A stretch of DNA of 64,000 nucleotides from Micavibrio sp. UBA6139 (GTDB lineage Bacteria > Pseudomonadota > Alphaproteobacteria > Micavibrionales > Micavibrionaceae), in assembly GCA_002423285.1 (NCBI GenBank), contig DIVF01000059.1, positions 8,109 through 72,108 on the forward strand, read 5' to 3'. Within the stretch, counting starts at the first letter, position 1. Every line of letters starts with the position of its first letter. Below are positions 51,812 to 61,145 of the stretch, in pieces. Made by a program: the position numbers and the translations under genes. The notes beneath the pieces are model-generated. The model searched no databases. It had not been told where the DNA came from and worked only from the letters and a program-made list of their open reading frames with translations.

Positions 51812-53806
51812 TTAGACGGCGCGTTTGCTCATTGGGCGTGGAGCATCTTTACGGCTGTGTTCTTTGAACTTAAATGGTTTCTTTTCAGCAACCACTTTGG
51901 ATTTCTTTGGCTTGTTGGCGGTGACGTATTCACCACCGCGACCTTCTGGCTTTTTGAAACCGGATGGTGCCGCTGCGCGGTCATCACGTTTCCATTCGCG
52001 TTTACCTTCAAAGCCACGGCCTTCGCCACGTGGGGCTGGGGCGCGGTCATTGTTGTAGGACGGACGGTCACCCTGTGGGCGGCTGTCTGAACGGTTGCCA
52101 CCTTGGTAGCCGCCTTCACGACGACCTTCGGAACGGAAACCACCACGGTCGCCACCGAATTCGGCCTTTTTGTACTCAGGACGGCCTTCTTTGCTGTTCC
52201 AGTTACGATCTGTTGGCGCAGCGCGGTTGCCATCACGGTCACCGAAGGAACGTTCACCTTGTGGGCGATCGCCACGAGGACGGTCAAAGGATGGACGATC
52301 ATTGCGTGGACGGTCGTTATTATAGGACGGACGATCACCCTGAGGACGGTCACCGCGTGGACGATCGAATGAACGATCTTGCGATGGACGTGCATCCGAA
52401 CGGTTTCCGTTACGATCGCCAAAAGCTGGGCGGTCGCTCTTGAAGTCGTTGCGCGGACGGTCGTTGTTATAGGATGGACGGTCGCCTTTGAAATCACCGC
52501 GTGGGCGGTCATTGCTGTAGGATGGACGATCGCTCTTGAAATCGCCGCCGCCACGTGGGCCACCGAATGATTTTTTCTCACCCCAGGCTGGTTTGCCGGA
52601 ACGGAAATCATCATTGCTGCGGCCTTTATAGCCACCGGATTTGAAACCACCTGATTTGAAACCACCACGGTTTGGACGGCCCTGATCGCGGTCGCCGCGT
52701 TCGCTGCGCATTGGTGCTTCACCGGGGTTCAGAATGCGGTTAATGGCATTCCATTTCCCGCCATCGGATGGCAGGACGAAGCACATGGCGTTGCCTTCTG
52801 CACCGGCACGGCCTGTACGGCCAATACGGTGAATGTAGTCTTCGGCCACTTGTGGCAGGTCATAGTTAATAACGTGTTCAATGTGTGGAATATCTAGACC
52901 ACGGGCTGCCACGTCGGTGGCAACCATGACGCGGTAGCGTTTCGCGCGGAAAGCGCTGACCGCACGGTCACGTTGGTTCTGGCGCAGGCCGCCATGGATC
53001 GCAACCGATTCATGACCATCATGTTCCAGACGTTTCGCCAGACGGTCTGTGCCGTGCTGGGTTTTAACGAAGATGATCACGGAACCATCGCGGGCTTCGA
53101 GTTCGGCCAGCAAATCGGTGTATTTATTACCGTCTGTGGTGCGTTTTACTTCGTGTTTGATTTTCGGAACAGATACGCTTTCCGGGTTGACGCTGATGCG
53201 TTCCGGGTTGTTCAGGTAGCTGCGGGAGAATTTAACGATCGATTCCGGGAAGGTCGCGGAGAACATCACCATTTGGCGTTCTTTTGGAATGGTCGCGAAA
53301 ACTTCGTCGATCTGTTCAGAAAAGCCCATATCGAGCATACGGTCAGCTTCATCCAGTGCGACATAAACGACTTTTTTCAGCATGTTCGGGTTACGGCGCA
53401 AATGGTCGTTAATACGGCCCGGTGTGCCGACGATAACCCGTGGCTGTTCGCGCAATTGGGCGAATTGCTTGCCCATTGGTTCGCCGCCGATCAACAGGGC
53501 GGTGCGGATGTCGCGGTTGTTCGATGTCAGTTTATGAACCACATCCAGTGTCTGGGCAGCCAGTTCGCGGGTTGGGGCCAGCACAAGCGCCATCGCTTGT
53601 GGGTCTTCCATCAGTTTCGCAATCATCGGGATGGAGAAAGCAGCGGTTTTGCCGGTGCCTGTCTGGGCGGAACCCAGAATATCGCGGCCTTGCATGGCGA
53701 AGGGAATGGCTTGCGCCTGAATCGGGGTGGCCTCGGAATAGTTCATACGAACCAAGGCTTTGTTCATTTGGTCAGGCAGGTTGAAGGATGCAAAAAGTGT
53801 TGTCAT
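51812..53806 (-). CDS. DEAD-box RNA helicase with long RG/DRP-rich tail
   Basis: ATP-dependent RNA helicase of the RhlE/DeaD group. The core (residues about 1-380) has Q-motif SEATPIQAQAIP, Walker A AQTGTGKT, VALDEADRMLDMGF, SAT and HRIGRTGRAG. The remaining 280 residues are disordered and repetitive, with many copies of a DRPSYNNDRPRND-like unit plus RGG patches and a basic end. The tail probably binds RNA or drives condensate formation. The ATG at 53806 (MTTLFASFNLPDQ) is the family start. Confidence 0.95.
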   Translation of the reverse strand: MTTLFASFNLPDQMNKALVRMNYSEATPIQAQAIPFAMQGRDILGSAQTGTGKTAAFSIPMIAKLMEDPQAMALVLAPTRELAAQTLDVVHKLTSNNRDIRTALLIGGEPMGKQFAQLREQPRVIVGTPGRINDHLRRNPNMLKKVVYVALDEADRMLDMGFSEQIDEVFATIPKERQMVMFSATFPESIVKFSRSYLNNPERISVNPESVSVPKIKHEVKRTTDGNKYTDLLAELEARDGSVIIFVKTQHGTDRLAKRLEHDGHESVAIHGGLRQNQRDRAVSAFRAKRYRVMVATDVAARGLDIPHIEHVINYDLPQVAEDYIHRIGRTGRAGAEGNAMCFVLPSDGGKWNAINRILNPGEAPMRSERGDRDQGRPNRGGFKSGGFKSGGYKGRSNDDFRSGKPAWGEKKSFGGPRGGGDFKSDRPSYSNDRPRGDFKGDRPSYNNDRPRNDFKSDRPAFGDRNGNRSDARPSQDRSFDRPRGDRPQGDRPSYNNDRPRNDRPSFDRPRGDRPQGERSFGDRDGNRAAPTDRNWNSKEGRPEYKKAEFGGDRGGFRSEGRREGGYQGGNRSDSRPQGDRPSYNNDRAPAPRGEGRGFEGKREWKRDDRAAAPSGFKKPEGRGGEYVTANKPKKSKVVAEKKPFKFKEHSRKDAPRPMSKRAV

Positions 53807-54032
53807 TAGGGACTCTTTTCTCAAATAAAGACACGCTCTCACGCGCCGGACATTCCAGCGCGTTTATGGAGTTTGCAGGCGGTTGATGCCGGAAACTCCA
53901 TTCCACGTATTATTGGGAAAAGTCGCCGAGATCTGTGGGTCAAATTTTGCATCATGAGACCCGAAACCATTATGCAAGGCCGTATAGACCACATCGCCCT
54001 GCACAAAGTCAAGAAAATATGTCTAATAAAAT

Positions 54033-54935
54033 CTAGCGGCGGATACAGCGCCCTTGAAAAGCATGAGAAAAACGAGTGAAATCGCGCCCTATCAGGGTTT
54101 GCATCCCCTGCTTAATATAATCGCGCTGCATGGCGTTATAGCAAGGCTGGTACTTATTACTGCCCGTTGGCGGGGCCAGGGCGGCGGTGGAACTCAAGAC
54201 GATTCCCGCTAAAACACCGTCTTCATACGCACCCACCCCAAAACAGCTGGAAGCACTCGATTCGACATCCTCGGACAAATTGAACTGATACTGCGATTTC
54301 ATACCCGTTTCCGCCAGAATATCCATCGGCGTCAGGTTCACGCCATAGGTCAAAACGCCATTTACAATCTTCGCCCCGGCAATACCGCCATTGCAACGAT
54401 CCCCGGCGGCGTAGCTTTTGATCATCGACATGGTGTCACCGGTGCGGCGATAGGTGGCAATATTGGTAAAGGTTCCAGACCCGCCACCATTCATGATGCT
54501 CAAAACAACCATCAATCCGTCTTTTTGGCCCAGATAGTAATAGCCCGCGAAGGAATCGATGCGTGTATCAGCACCACCCCCACCGTTATAGCCGTAGCGA
54601 TAGCTGATGAACCCTTTGGCATCAGGGATCAGCGTCGCGCCTTGATCCAAAACGATTTCATCACCACGGCACGCGGTCAGGCTGACGTTCTGCAGGGCAT
54701 TTTCTGCGCTGTCTTCCATTTTGGCTTGAAAGCACAAAGGATCAATCGGTTGACCCGCGACCATCATTTCCGGTGGCAGGGGAACGGCGACAATAACAGC
54801 TTCAACTGGTTTTGCCGCCGCAACGGGCGCAGGTTCAGCGGCCTTCTCAGCGGCCTTTTCCTTACATGCGGACAAGGACAAAAGGGCCGTACACAGCAGC
54901 ATGGTCGAAAACAGCGATTTACGGGTGATAATCAT
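54033..54935 (-). CDS. Lipoprotein of unknown function
   Basis: A 300-residue protein with lipoprotein signal and lipobox LSAC, followed by an Ala/Pro/Glu-rich linker. The mature domain is beta-rich, with GYNGGGGADTRIDSFAGYYYLG, and has six or so Cys. I recognise no family. The ATG at 54935 places the basic ITRK just before the hydrophobic stretch; the upstream ATG at 54977 would precede it with a poor N-terminus. Confidence 0.78.
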   Translation of the reverse strand: MIITRKSLFSTMLLCTALLSLSACKEKAAEKAAEPAPVAAAKPVEAVIVAVPLPPEMMVAGQPIDPLCFQAKMEDSAENALQNVSLTACRGDEIVLDQGATLIPDAKGFISYRYGYNGGGGADTRIDSFAGYYYLGQKDGLMVVLSIMNGGGSGTFTNIATYRRTGDTMSMIKSYAAGDRCNGGIAGAKIVNGVLTYGVNLTPMDILAETGMKSQYQFNLSEDVESSASSCFGVGAYEDGVLAGIVLSSTAALAPPTGSNKYQPCYNAMQRDYIKQGMQTLIGRDFTRFSHAFQGRCIRR

Positions 54936-54996
54936 GATGGCCAACCGATCCAAATTTATAAATGACCCGGTCAGCATAGCAAAGATTGGGGCAGAT

Positions 54997-55020
54997 TTAA
55001 GGGGGCAATTGCCCCCTTAA
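54997..55020. repeat. Dispersed palindrome, copy g
   Basis: TTAAGGGGGC, loop AATT, GCCCCCTTAA, a perfect 10-bp stem. It ends four bases from the rimO stop and probably terminates rimO. Confidence 0.88.
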
Positions 55021-55024
55021 TCTA

Positions 55025-56359
55025 TTATTTCCCGACAACAACGGCATAAAGGTCATATTCATCAGCGTCTTCGACCAGGGCATCGATAATATCGCCCTGC
55101 TGAACATCCGCTGGCACGTCGCGCAAATAGACTTTGCCGTCAATTTCCGGCGCATCGGCCATGGAACGGCCATCGGCCCCGCCCTCACCATCGACTTCAT
55201 CGATAATGATTTTGAGGGTGCGACCAATTTTCGCCTGCAGGCGCGCGGCAGAGATTTCCTGCTGCACTTCCATGAAGCGGTCATAGCGGTCTTGCTTCAC
55301 TTCCTCCGGAACAGCCCCGTCAATATCATTGGCCGGTGCGCCCTGAACGGCTTCGTACTTGAATGCGCCAACGCGGTCCAGCTGGGCTTCGCGCAAGAAG
55401 TCGAGCAGGATTTCAAAATCTTCTTCTGTCTCGCCGGGGAACCCGACAATGAAGGTCGAACGCAGTGTTAATTCCGGCACCATTTCGCGCCATTTTTTCA
55501 CGCGCTCCAGAACTTTATCAACATTACCCGGACGCTTCATGGCCTTCAAAACTTTCGGTGAAGCGTGCTGAAACGGAATATCCAGATAGGGCAGAATTTT
55601 ACCCGCCGCCATCAATGGCAATACGTCATCGACATGCGGATAGGGGTAAACATAGTGCAAACGCACCCAAACGCCCATTTCGCCCAAGGCTTCGCACATA
55701 TCGTAAAACTTGGCGCGAACGCGCTTTCCTTTCCATGGGGATTCGGCGTACTTGATATCGATGCCATAGGCGGAAGTATCCTGTGAAATCACCAAAAGCT
55801 CTTTCACACCAGCCAGTGCCAGCTTTTCGGCTTCGAACAAAACATGGTGGACTGGACGGCTGACCAGATCGCCGCGCAGTTTTGGAATGATGCAGAATGT
55901 GCAGCGGTTATTGCACCCTTCTGAAATTTTTAAGTACGCATAATGACGCGGGGTCAGGCGCAAGCCCTGATCGGGAACCAGATCAACATAAGGGTCATGC
56001 ACCGGCGGCACAGCGCGGTGAACGGCATTGACCACATCTTCATATTGTTGCGGACCCGTAATGGCCAGAACACTTGGGTGAACTTTTTCAATTTGTTCCG
56101 GTTCGGCACCCATGCAACCTGTGACGATGACCCGGCCATTGCCCTGCAAGGCATCCCCAATCGCGGAAAGCGATTCTTCCTTGGCGGAATCAAGGAACCC
56201 GCAAGTGTTGACGATGACCACATCGGCCCCCTCATGGGTGGGCGAAAAATCATACCCTTCGGAGCGCAGCTGGGTCATGATGCGTTCGGAATCGACAAGC
56301 GCTTTGGGGCAGCCGAGGCTGACCATACCGACTTTCGGGGCTGTTTTAACCTGTTTCAT
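55025..56359 (-). CDS. rimO: Ribosomal protein S12 methylthiotransferase RimO
   Basis: Radical-SAM enzyme that adds a methylthio group to Asp89 of ribosomal protein S12. The protein of about 444 residues shows the N-terminal UPF0004 domain (VGMVSLGCPKALVDSERIM, NTCGFLDSAKEES, TGCMGAEPEQI), the SAM cluster motif in GCNNRCTFCIIPKLRG and a C-terminal TRAM domain. A GTG two codons upstream of the ATG at 56359 is also open. Confidence 0.95.
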   Translation of the reverse strand: MKQVKTAPKVGMVSLGCPKALVDSERIMTQLRSEGYDFSPTHEGADVVIVNTCGFLDSAKEESLSAIGDALQGNGRVIVTGCMGAEPEQIEKVHPSVLAITGPQQYEDVVNAVHRAVPPVHDPYVDLVPDQGLRLTPRHYAYLKISEGCNNRCTFCIIPKLRGDLVSRPVHHVLFEAEKLALAGVKELLVISQDTSAYGIDIKYAESPWKGKRVRAKFYDMCEALGEMGVWVRLHYVYPYPHVDDVLPLMAAGKILPYLDIPFQHASPKVLKAMKRPGNVDKVLERVKKWREMVPELTLRSTFIVGFPGETEEDFEILLDFLREAQLDRVGAFKYEAVQGAPANDIDGAVPEEVKQDRYDRFMEVQQEISAARLQAKIGRTLKIIIDEVDGEGGADGRSMADAPEIDGKVYLRDVPADVQQGDIIDALVEDADEYDLYAVVVGK

Positions 56360-56469
56360 CTTCACGCCATTTGCTGCCCAGAGGGCTTAAGGGGATGTAT
56401 CTCAGGCGCTTCTATACCCTGAAATCCGGCGAAAAGTCGAACTTTTTCGCCTTAAAAACGCGGGAATCT

Positions 56470-57225
56470 CTATGACTGGACTGGTTTTGGGGTTTTTGCC
56501 GGACGGCGAAAATAATCGCACCCCTCTTGCGGGGTCAGGGGCAACACCTGTTCAATCTTTTGCTCATACGCCGCCAAGGCTTTGCAGGTTTGTTTGGCCT
56601 GTGCCGTGAAATCCCCGCCATAGCGTTTGGGAGTATCCATCGCCTTGCCCGCAATGTCTTCGCGGAATTTACGGCGCAGAGCATCATAGTCTTCCAGCAT
56701 GTCGGCCTGTTGTTCCAGATTGTAACTCAAAAACCATGGGTGATCGTTCAGCGTGTAGCCATAAGTGGCGCTGTAATTAAACCCGCTTTGCACATAAGCA
56801 ATCACCGCTTCATGACGCACATCGACACCGCGCTGCACCTGCCAGACATGGGCCAGTTCGTGCATCAAGGAGCGTCTTTGCCACGATGTTTTCGTATAAT
56901 CAAACCCACGCTCGGCAACGATATCATTATAGATGCTGCCATTGGGGCTCATCCATCGCCCCTTGCCCATAAACCCCATATAGCGGCGATCAAATATTTT
57001 AACACTGTTGTAATTGATGCTGTCGCCGTAAAGATCCTTGGCCATGGCAATTTCCGCATCGTTCATCTGGCGGCAGGTCGGATCAATCGTGCAAAGAAGA
57101 TTTGGCCCCTGATCACGGTCAAACGGCTTATAGCCGGACCATTCCAGCGAAGCACCAGCCGCAACGGCAGCAAATACAGCCGCCAGCCCCATCACGGTGC
57201 GCGTTACAATTTTTGATTTTGGCAT
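56470..57225 (-). CDS. Secreted HExxH protein, possible zinc metalloprotease
   Basis: A 251-residue protein with a signal peptide or anchor (residues 1-28) and a central HELAHVWQ motif, the zinc-binding HExxH of gluzincin-like proteases. Before it lie GRWMSPNGSIYNDIV and after it a helical region with NLEQQADMLEDYDALRR, whose E-x-x-A-D could offer a third ligand. The four or so Cys suggest disulfides. No specific family is recognised, and it may be a DUF4157-like domain. Confidence 0.72.
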   Translation of the reverse strand: MPKSKIVTRTVMGLAAVFAAVAAGASLEWSGYKPFDRDQGPNLLCTIDPTCRQMNDAEIAMAKDLYGDSINYNSVKIFDRRYMGFMGKGRWMSPNGSIYNDIVAERGFDYTKTSWQRRSLMHELAHVWQVQRGVDVRHEAVIAYVQSGFNYSATYGYTLNDHPWFLSYNLEQQADMLEDYDALRRKFREDIAGKAMDTPKRYGGDFTAQAKQTCKALAAYEQKIEQVLPLTPQEGCDYFRRPAKTPKPVQS

Positions 57226-57645
57226 AAACCCTGTTTTCTTTTTTTATAATCCCGATAGCGATTGTCGGAAAAAACGCCGGGCAATACAAGTTTTGATGGC
57301 CTTATGGGGGCCATAAATATTGCTGCGTTGCAAAATATTCCTTACTCAACCCCCCATACCCGTGTTTCCATGAATGAATTGGACGACAATTGAAAGCAAA
57401 CACAATGACTCTTTGGTGTAACACACAGCAAAACGGCCCCTCCATTACCGGTAACGGTAAGGGGACATTTGTGTGTGTCCAGGCGTACGCGCTGGTGGCA
57501 ACAAAGGGTTGATGGTTTGAATTTTCATCCTGTCAGCCCGCAAAACGCGGAGAGGCTGACAGGCTCCATCTAAAAAATTCCAAATCCTTTATGGTATTTT
57601 TGCCGGTCAGACCTTTCCCAAACTCATGGAAAAGGAGACGATATC
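57226..57645 (+). other. Structured non-coding leader upstream of the GNAT-MFS operon
   Basis: These 420 bases carry no convincing gene but have several stable hairpins on the plus strand. CCCC (57437) and TTACC (57445) pair with GGTAA (57456) and GGGG (57461). CCAG...CTGG encloses the palindrome GCGTACGC near 57480-57495. CCTGTCAGCC (57529-57538) pairs with GGCTGACAGG (57554-57563). GATGG and CCATC can close the last stem further. No T-run follows. It could be a regulatory leader or a separate RNA. Confidence 0.45.
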
Positions 57646-58269
57646 ATGATGGAACAAACAGAACTGAAAACACCTGCAATTTTGATGGATTTGGCATTGC
57701 CAATCACCACGCCACGGCTGGTGATCCGCCCTGTTGTGACCGGCGATGGCGCAGAAATCCACGTGGCCAAAACAGAAAGCTGGGATTTAATCCAGAATTG
57801 GATGCCCTGGGCTCACACCATGTCCACCTTGGATGAGGATGAGGAAACCGCACGCCGCGCCCATGCGCGCTATATCCTGCGTGAAGACTTGATGATGGTG
57901 GCGTGCGAACGCGAAACCATGCGCCCCATTGTCTTTACCGGCATCCACCGTTTCGACTGGAAAATCCGGCGGATGGAAATTGGCTATTGGTGCCGCCGGG
58001 ATGCGCTGGGGCAAGGTTACGTCACAGAAAGCAGCAATGCGCTGATCCGTTATGCCTTTGGTGCGCTCAATGCCCGCACGGTTGCGATTTGTCATGCCGA
58101 TGGCAACGACAATAGCCGCCGCGTGATCGAACGATTGGGTCTAAAAATGGAGGGGCGCATGGTCAATGATTGCGTCACCCATGACGGCGTGGTGCGTGAC
58201 CATTTATGGTACAGCACAACGGATACAACCTGCATGCCGGACCTTGATGTCCATTGGGGGACGACATGA
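57646..58269 (+). CDS. GNAT acetyltransferase, RimJ/RimL type
   Basis: A 207-residue acetyl-CoA-dependent N-acetyltransferase. TPRLVIRPV opens the domain; EIGYWCRRDALGQGYVTES gives the acetyl-CoA pyrophosphate loop, and NDNSRRVIERLGLKMEG the last helix and strand. A RimJ/RimL-like role on proteins or small molecules is possible; the substrate is unknown. AAAGGAG lies upstream of the ATG. Its stop overlaps the MFS start, so they are coexpressed. Confidence 0.93.
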   Translation: MMEQTELKTPAILMDLALPITTPRLVIRPVVTGDGAEIHVAKTESWDLIQNWMPWAHTMSTLDEDEETARRAHARYILREDLMMVACERETMRPIVFTGIHRFDWKIRRMEIGYWCRRDALGQGYVTESSNALIRYAFGALNARTVAICHADGNDNSRRVIERLGLKMEGRMVNDCVTHDGVVRDHLWYSTTDTTCMPDLDVHWGTT

Positions 58270-59462
58270 CAGTAAAATCAAAAGGTCTGGCCGATCATAA
58301 CGCCAGATTGTTGAATCTGTTTGCGCTCTGCCATGGGGCGATTTTCATTCTGCCTGTGTTGCTGCCTTATTACCGGGATCAGGTTGGTCTTGGTTTTAAA
58401 GAATTGATGGCGGGGGAAGCGCTCTTCGCCACCATGATTATCCTGTCGGAAGTGCCAACCGGCTGGCTGGCTGATCACTGGAAACGCAAATTCTGTCTGG
58501 CTTTGGCAGGGCTGACCGGGATGGGCGGTTGGGGCCTGTTATTGCTGGCGGACAGCTTCCTGCATACGGTGATCGCACAAGGCATATTGGGCGTCAGCAT
58601 CTCTTTGGTGTCAGGGACACTCTCTGCCCTGCACTATGACTCGCTGTTGGCGGAAGACCGGATCGAGGAATACCGCAAGCAAGAGGGCCGTCGCCATGGC
58701 TTGGGGATGTTATCGGTTGGCGTGTCGTCTTTGCTGGGTGGGTTTTTATATAAGATCAACCCGGAATTACCACTGATGTGCACGGTCGTTGCGGGATTTT
58801 GCATGGCCAGTATTGCCATGATGATGATCGAACCACCGCGCTTTAAAGTGGCCGGGCATAAAAACCCATTTGTGGTCATGGGGCAAACCTTGCGTTATGC
58901 CCTGCACGGGCACAAGGAAATTGCCGAGATCATTTTCGTTTCTGCGGCGCTGTTCAGTGCCACAAAAATGATGATGTGGGCGCAGCAGGCGTATTACACG
59001 TCGATCCATCTGGACGAGCGATGGTTCGGGATATTGATGGCCACGGGATTTTTAACCGGATCACTGGCCAGCCATCTGGGGCATTTATTTGACCACAGAT
59101 TCAAGAACCGTACCGTTTTACTTGGCATGACGATCAGTGTCGTTGTGTTGTGTCTGGTCAGTGCGATGCTCGGCAATATCTATGGCGCGGTGCTGTTATT
59201 GGCGGGGTCGCTGTTTTGGGGCATGGGTTGGCCACGGGTACAAGACGCCATCAATAAACGGACCGATTCCCATCACCGCGCCACGGTGTTATCGACGGCC
59301 AGTATGATGATTCACCTGCTCTTTATCCCCTTAAGCCTGATGTTGGGGTGGGTGAGCGATCATCACGGGATTGAGGCGGCTATTTTATGCCTGTGCCTTG
59401 TCCCCGGACTGGCCGCCTTGATCCTGATACGGATGGTGACCCGCCAGACCGGAACCGTGTAA
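58266..59462 (+). CDS. Major facilitator superfamily transporter
   Basis: A 398-residue permease with twelve membrane helices. The loop after helix 2 reads EVPTGWLADHWKRKF, the MFS motif A (G-x-x-AD-x-x-x-RK). The substrate is unknown. The ATG overlaps the acetyltransferase stop in ATGA, so translation is coupled. A strong terminator follows. Confidence 0.93.
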   Translation: MTVKSKGLADHNARLLNLFALCHGAIFILPVLLPYYRDQVGLGFKELMAGEALFATMIILSEVPTGWLADHWKRKFCLALAGLTGMGGWGLLLLADSFLHTVIAQGILGVSISLVSGTLSALHYDSLLAEDRIEEYRKQEGRRHGLGMLSVGVSSLLGGFLYKINPELPLMCTVVAGFCMASIAMMMIEPPRFKVAGHKNPFVVMGQTLRYALHGHKEIAEIIFVSAALFSATKMMMWAQQAYYTSIHLDERWFGILMATGFLTGSLASHLGHLFDHRFKNRTVLLGMTISVVVLCLVSAMLGNIYGAVLLLAGSLFWGMGWPRVQDAINKRTDSHHRATVLSTASMMIHLLFIPLSLMLGWVSDHHGIEAAILCLCLVPGLAALILIRMVTRQTGTV

Positions 59463-59486
59463 GCCGGTTTCAAACCCCGATAATTC

Positions 59487-59512
59487 AAGACCCGCAGATT
59501 CCTGCGGGTCTT
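59487..59512 (+). terminator. Intrinsic terminator after the MFS gene
   Basis: AAGACCCGCAG (59487-59497), loop ATTC, CTGCGGGTCTT (59502-59512), then GTCTTTTT. Confidence 0.92.
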
Positions 59513-59569
59513 GTCTTTTTCGTCCCGGCATTCGTTGATTTATGACGGGCTTTCTGTGATAATTTATGG

Positions 59570-60328
59570 ATGAAATTACGCGCGGGGCTATCTCTTCTTC
59601 TGGCGACAATCATTCTGCTGTCCGGCCTGTCTGCGGCGCGGGCGCAAGACCCCCTGTGTGAACCCGAATTATGGACCCAGATGACCCAGCGCGCGACGCT
59701 GCTTGGTCAAATGGACACCTCCACCGTTGAAAACTTGGTCTATAAGCCGGATAGCGTGTTGGAATATACCTGCTTCAACCGCTTCATGGGCGTGTCGGCG
59801 GCCAATGTGACGTATTATATGCGTCCCTATTATGTGACCGAAATCATCCAGCCCAGCGTCACCGATTATTTGTACCGCAATTTTGGTCATACCTATATGG
59901 GGGGCCGTCTGGTCGCCGGGGGTGCTGGCGCGGCCCCGCCTGCTGGTACTTATGTTTGTGACGCGATGACCTATGTCTGGGAAATGGCGAAATGCTTTAA
60001 CTTCTCGCAGACAGAACCACAGGACAGCATTTACGGTCTGGATGAGTTTGCGGCGGCGCTTGATATCCGCACCTTCCCGGCCCCCGGCACCTGTACATCA
60101 CCCGACCCAAGCGATTACGGCGCAATCCCCGTCTTTGGGGTTAATCTGGCGCTTGACCTGCCGGTCCTTCCCACCGATTGCGGCGATCCCTTTACAACAG
60201 GCTTGATCATCAACCAGCCCGTGGGCCCGAACGACACGCGCCCACAGGAATACGCAGAAAAAATCTGCCCCAACCCGGCGTGTAACTACGTTCCGACCGG
60301 GATGGATACAGGCACCTGCGAACCTTAA
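59570..60328 (+). CDS. Cys-rich secreted protein of unknown function
   Basis: A 252-residue protein with a signal peptide (MKLRAGLSLLLATIILL, cleavage near ARAQD). The mature part has about ten Cys, many paired near the C-terminus (CTSPDPSD, DCGDPF, CPNPACNY), so disulfides in the periplasm or outside are likely. NLVYKPDSVLEYTCFN and PYYVTEIIQPSVTDYLYRNFG are distinctive. I recognise no named family, though the style suggests a recurring alphaproteobacterial secreted protein. Confidence 0.78.
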   Translation: MKLRAGLSLLLATIILLSGLSAARAQDPLCEPELWTQMTQRATLLGQMDTSTVENLVYKPDSVLEYTCFNRFMGVSAANVTYYMRPYYVTEIIQPSVTDYLYRNFGHTYMGGRLVAGGAGAAPPAGTYVCDAMTYVWEMAKCFNFSQTEPQDSIYGLDEFAAALDIRTFPAPGTCTSPDPSDYGAIPVFGVNLALDLPVLPTDCGDPFTTGLIINQPVGPNDTRPQEYAEKICPNPACNYVPTGMDTGTCEP

Positions 60329-60338
60329 AAATTTCAGT

Positions 60339-61145
60339 TTAAAGCTTCAGATCAATCATCACCGGCACATGGTCGCTGGGCTGCGTCCAGTCGCGTGCTT
60401 CAGCCAGGATTTTATGGCCCGTCACATGCGGCATGACAGGTTTTGTCACCCAGATATGATCGAGACGCCGCCCGCGATTTGATTTTTTCCAGTCGCGGTT
60501 GCGGTATGACCACCATGTGTAGCATTTTTGATCATCGGGGACGAAATGGCGGACCGCATCATGCCACCCCAAGGATTGATACATGCGCGTCAGCGCCTCA
60601 ACCTCGATGGGTGTGTGGGAGACAACATCAAGCAATTGCTTATGCGACCAGACATCATGTTCCAGCGGCGCAATGTTGAAATCCCCCAAGGCAACCATCG
60701 GTGTATCAGACTGGCCCACGCTGGCGAACCAATCGGTCATTTCATTGACGAAGGCCAGCTTGTGTTCAAACTTATCATTAACCGCCGGATCGGGAATATC
60801 ACCACCCGCCGGAATATAAAGACAGTGAATTTGCAGCGGTTTTTTAAATGCGGGCGTTTGAATGTCCACAGCAATATGGCGGCAATCTTCGCGGCCCACG
60901 CGGTGATGAATATATTGTTCCTTAACCGGGTGACGCGATAAAATCGCCACGCCGTTATAGCCCTTCATCCCGTGGAAATGGGTGTGCGGATATCCAGCCT
61001 CCACAATATCGGCCAGCGGAAATAACTCATCCGGCGATTTGGTTTCCTGCAAACAAATGACATCCGGGGATTCCGCCGCGATCAATTTTTTGAGCAGCGG
61101 CATCCGCAGACGCACAGAATTGATGTTCCAGGTGAGAAGGCGCAT
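60339..61145 (-). CDS. xthA: Exodeoxyribonuclease III
   Basis: Apurinic/apyrimidinic endonuclease and 3'-5' exonuclease in base-excision repair. The 268-residue protein begins MRLLTWNINSVRLR. It has LQETKSPDELFP (metal-binding Glu), ALGDFNIAPLEHD (catalytic Asp and Asn) and a C-terminal SDHVPVMIDL (catalytic Asp-His). The start overlaps the ybaB stop by one base, so they are coupled. xthA replaces recR, which normally follows ybaB. Confidence 0.97.
   Translation of the reverse strand: MRLLTWNINSVRLRMPLLKKLIAAESPDVICLQETKSPDELFPLADIVEAGYPHTHFHGMKGYNGVAILSRHPVKEQYIHHRVGREDCRHIAVDIQTPAFKKPLQIHCLYIPAGGDIPDPAVNDKFEHKLAFVNEMTDWFASVGQSDTPMVALGDFNIAPLEHDVWSHKQLLDVVSHTPIEVEALTRMYQSLGWHDAVRHFVPDDQKCYTWWSYRNRDWKKSNRGRRLDHIWVTKPVMPHVTGHKILAEARDWTQPSDHVPVMIDLKL

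Noticed and set aside
51829..52722. Dense short direct repeats suggesting a CRISPR-like array
   Set aside because: The repeats encode the DRP/RG-repeat tail of the DEAD-box helicase in frame and lack uniform spacers.
57405..57512. Possible 35-residue ORF in the GNAT-MFS leader
   Set aside because: No ribosome-binding site, and it crosses conserved-looking hairpins; chance is as likely.
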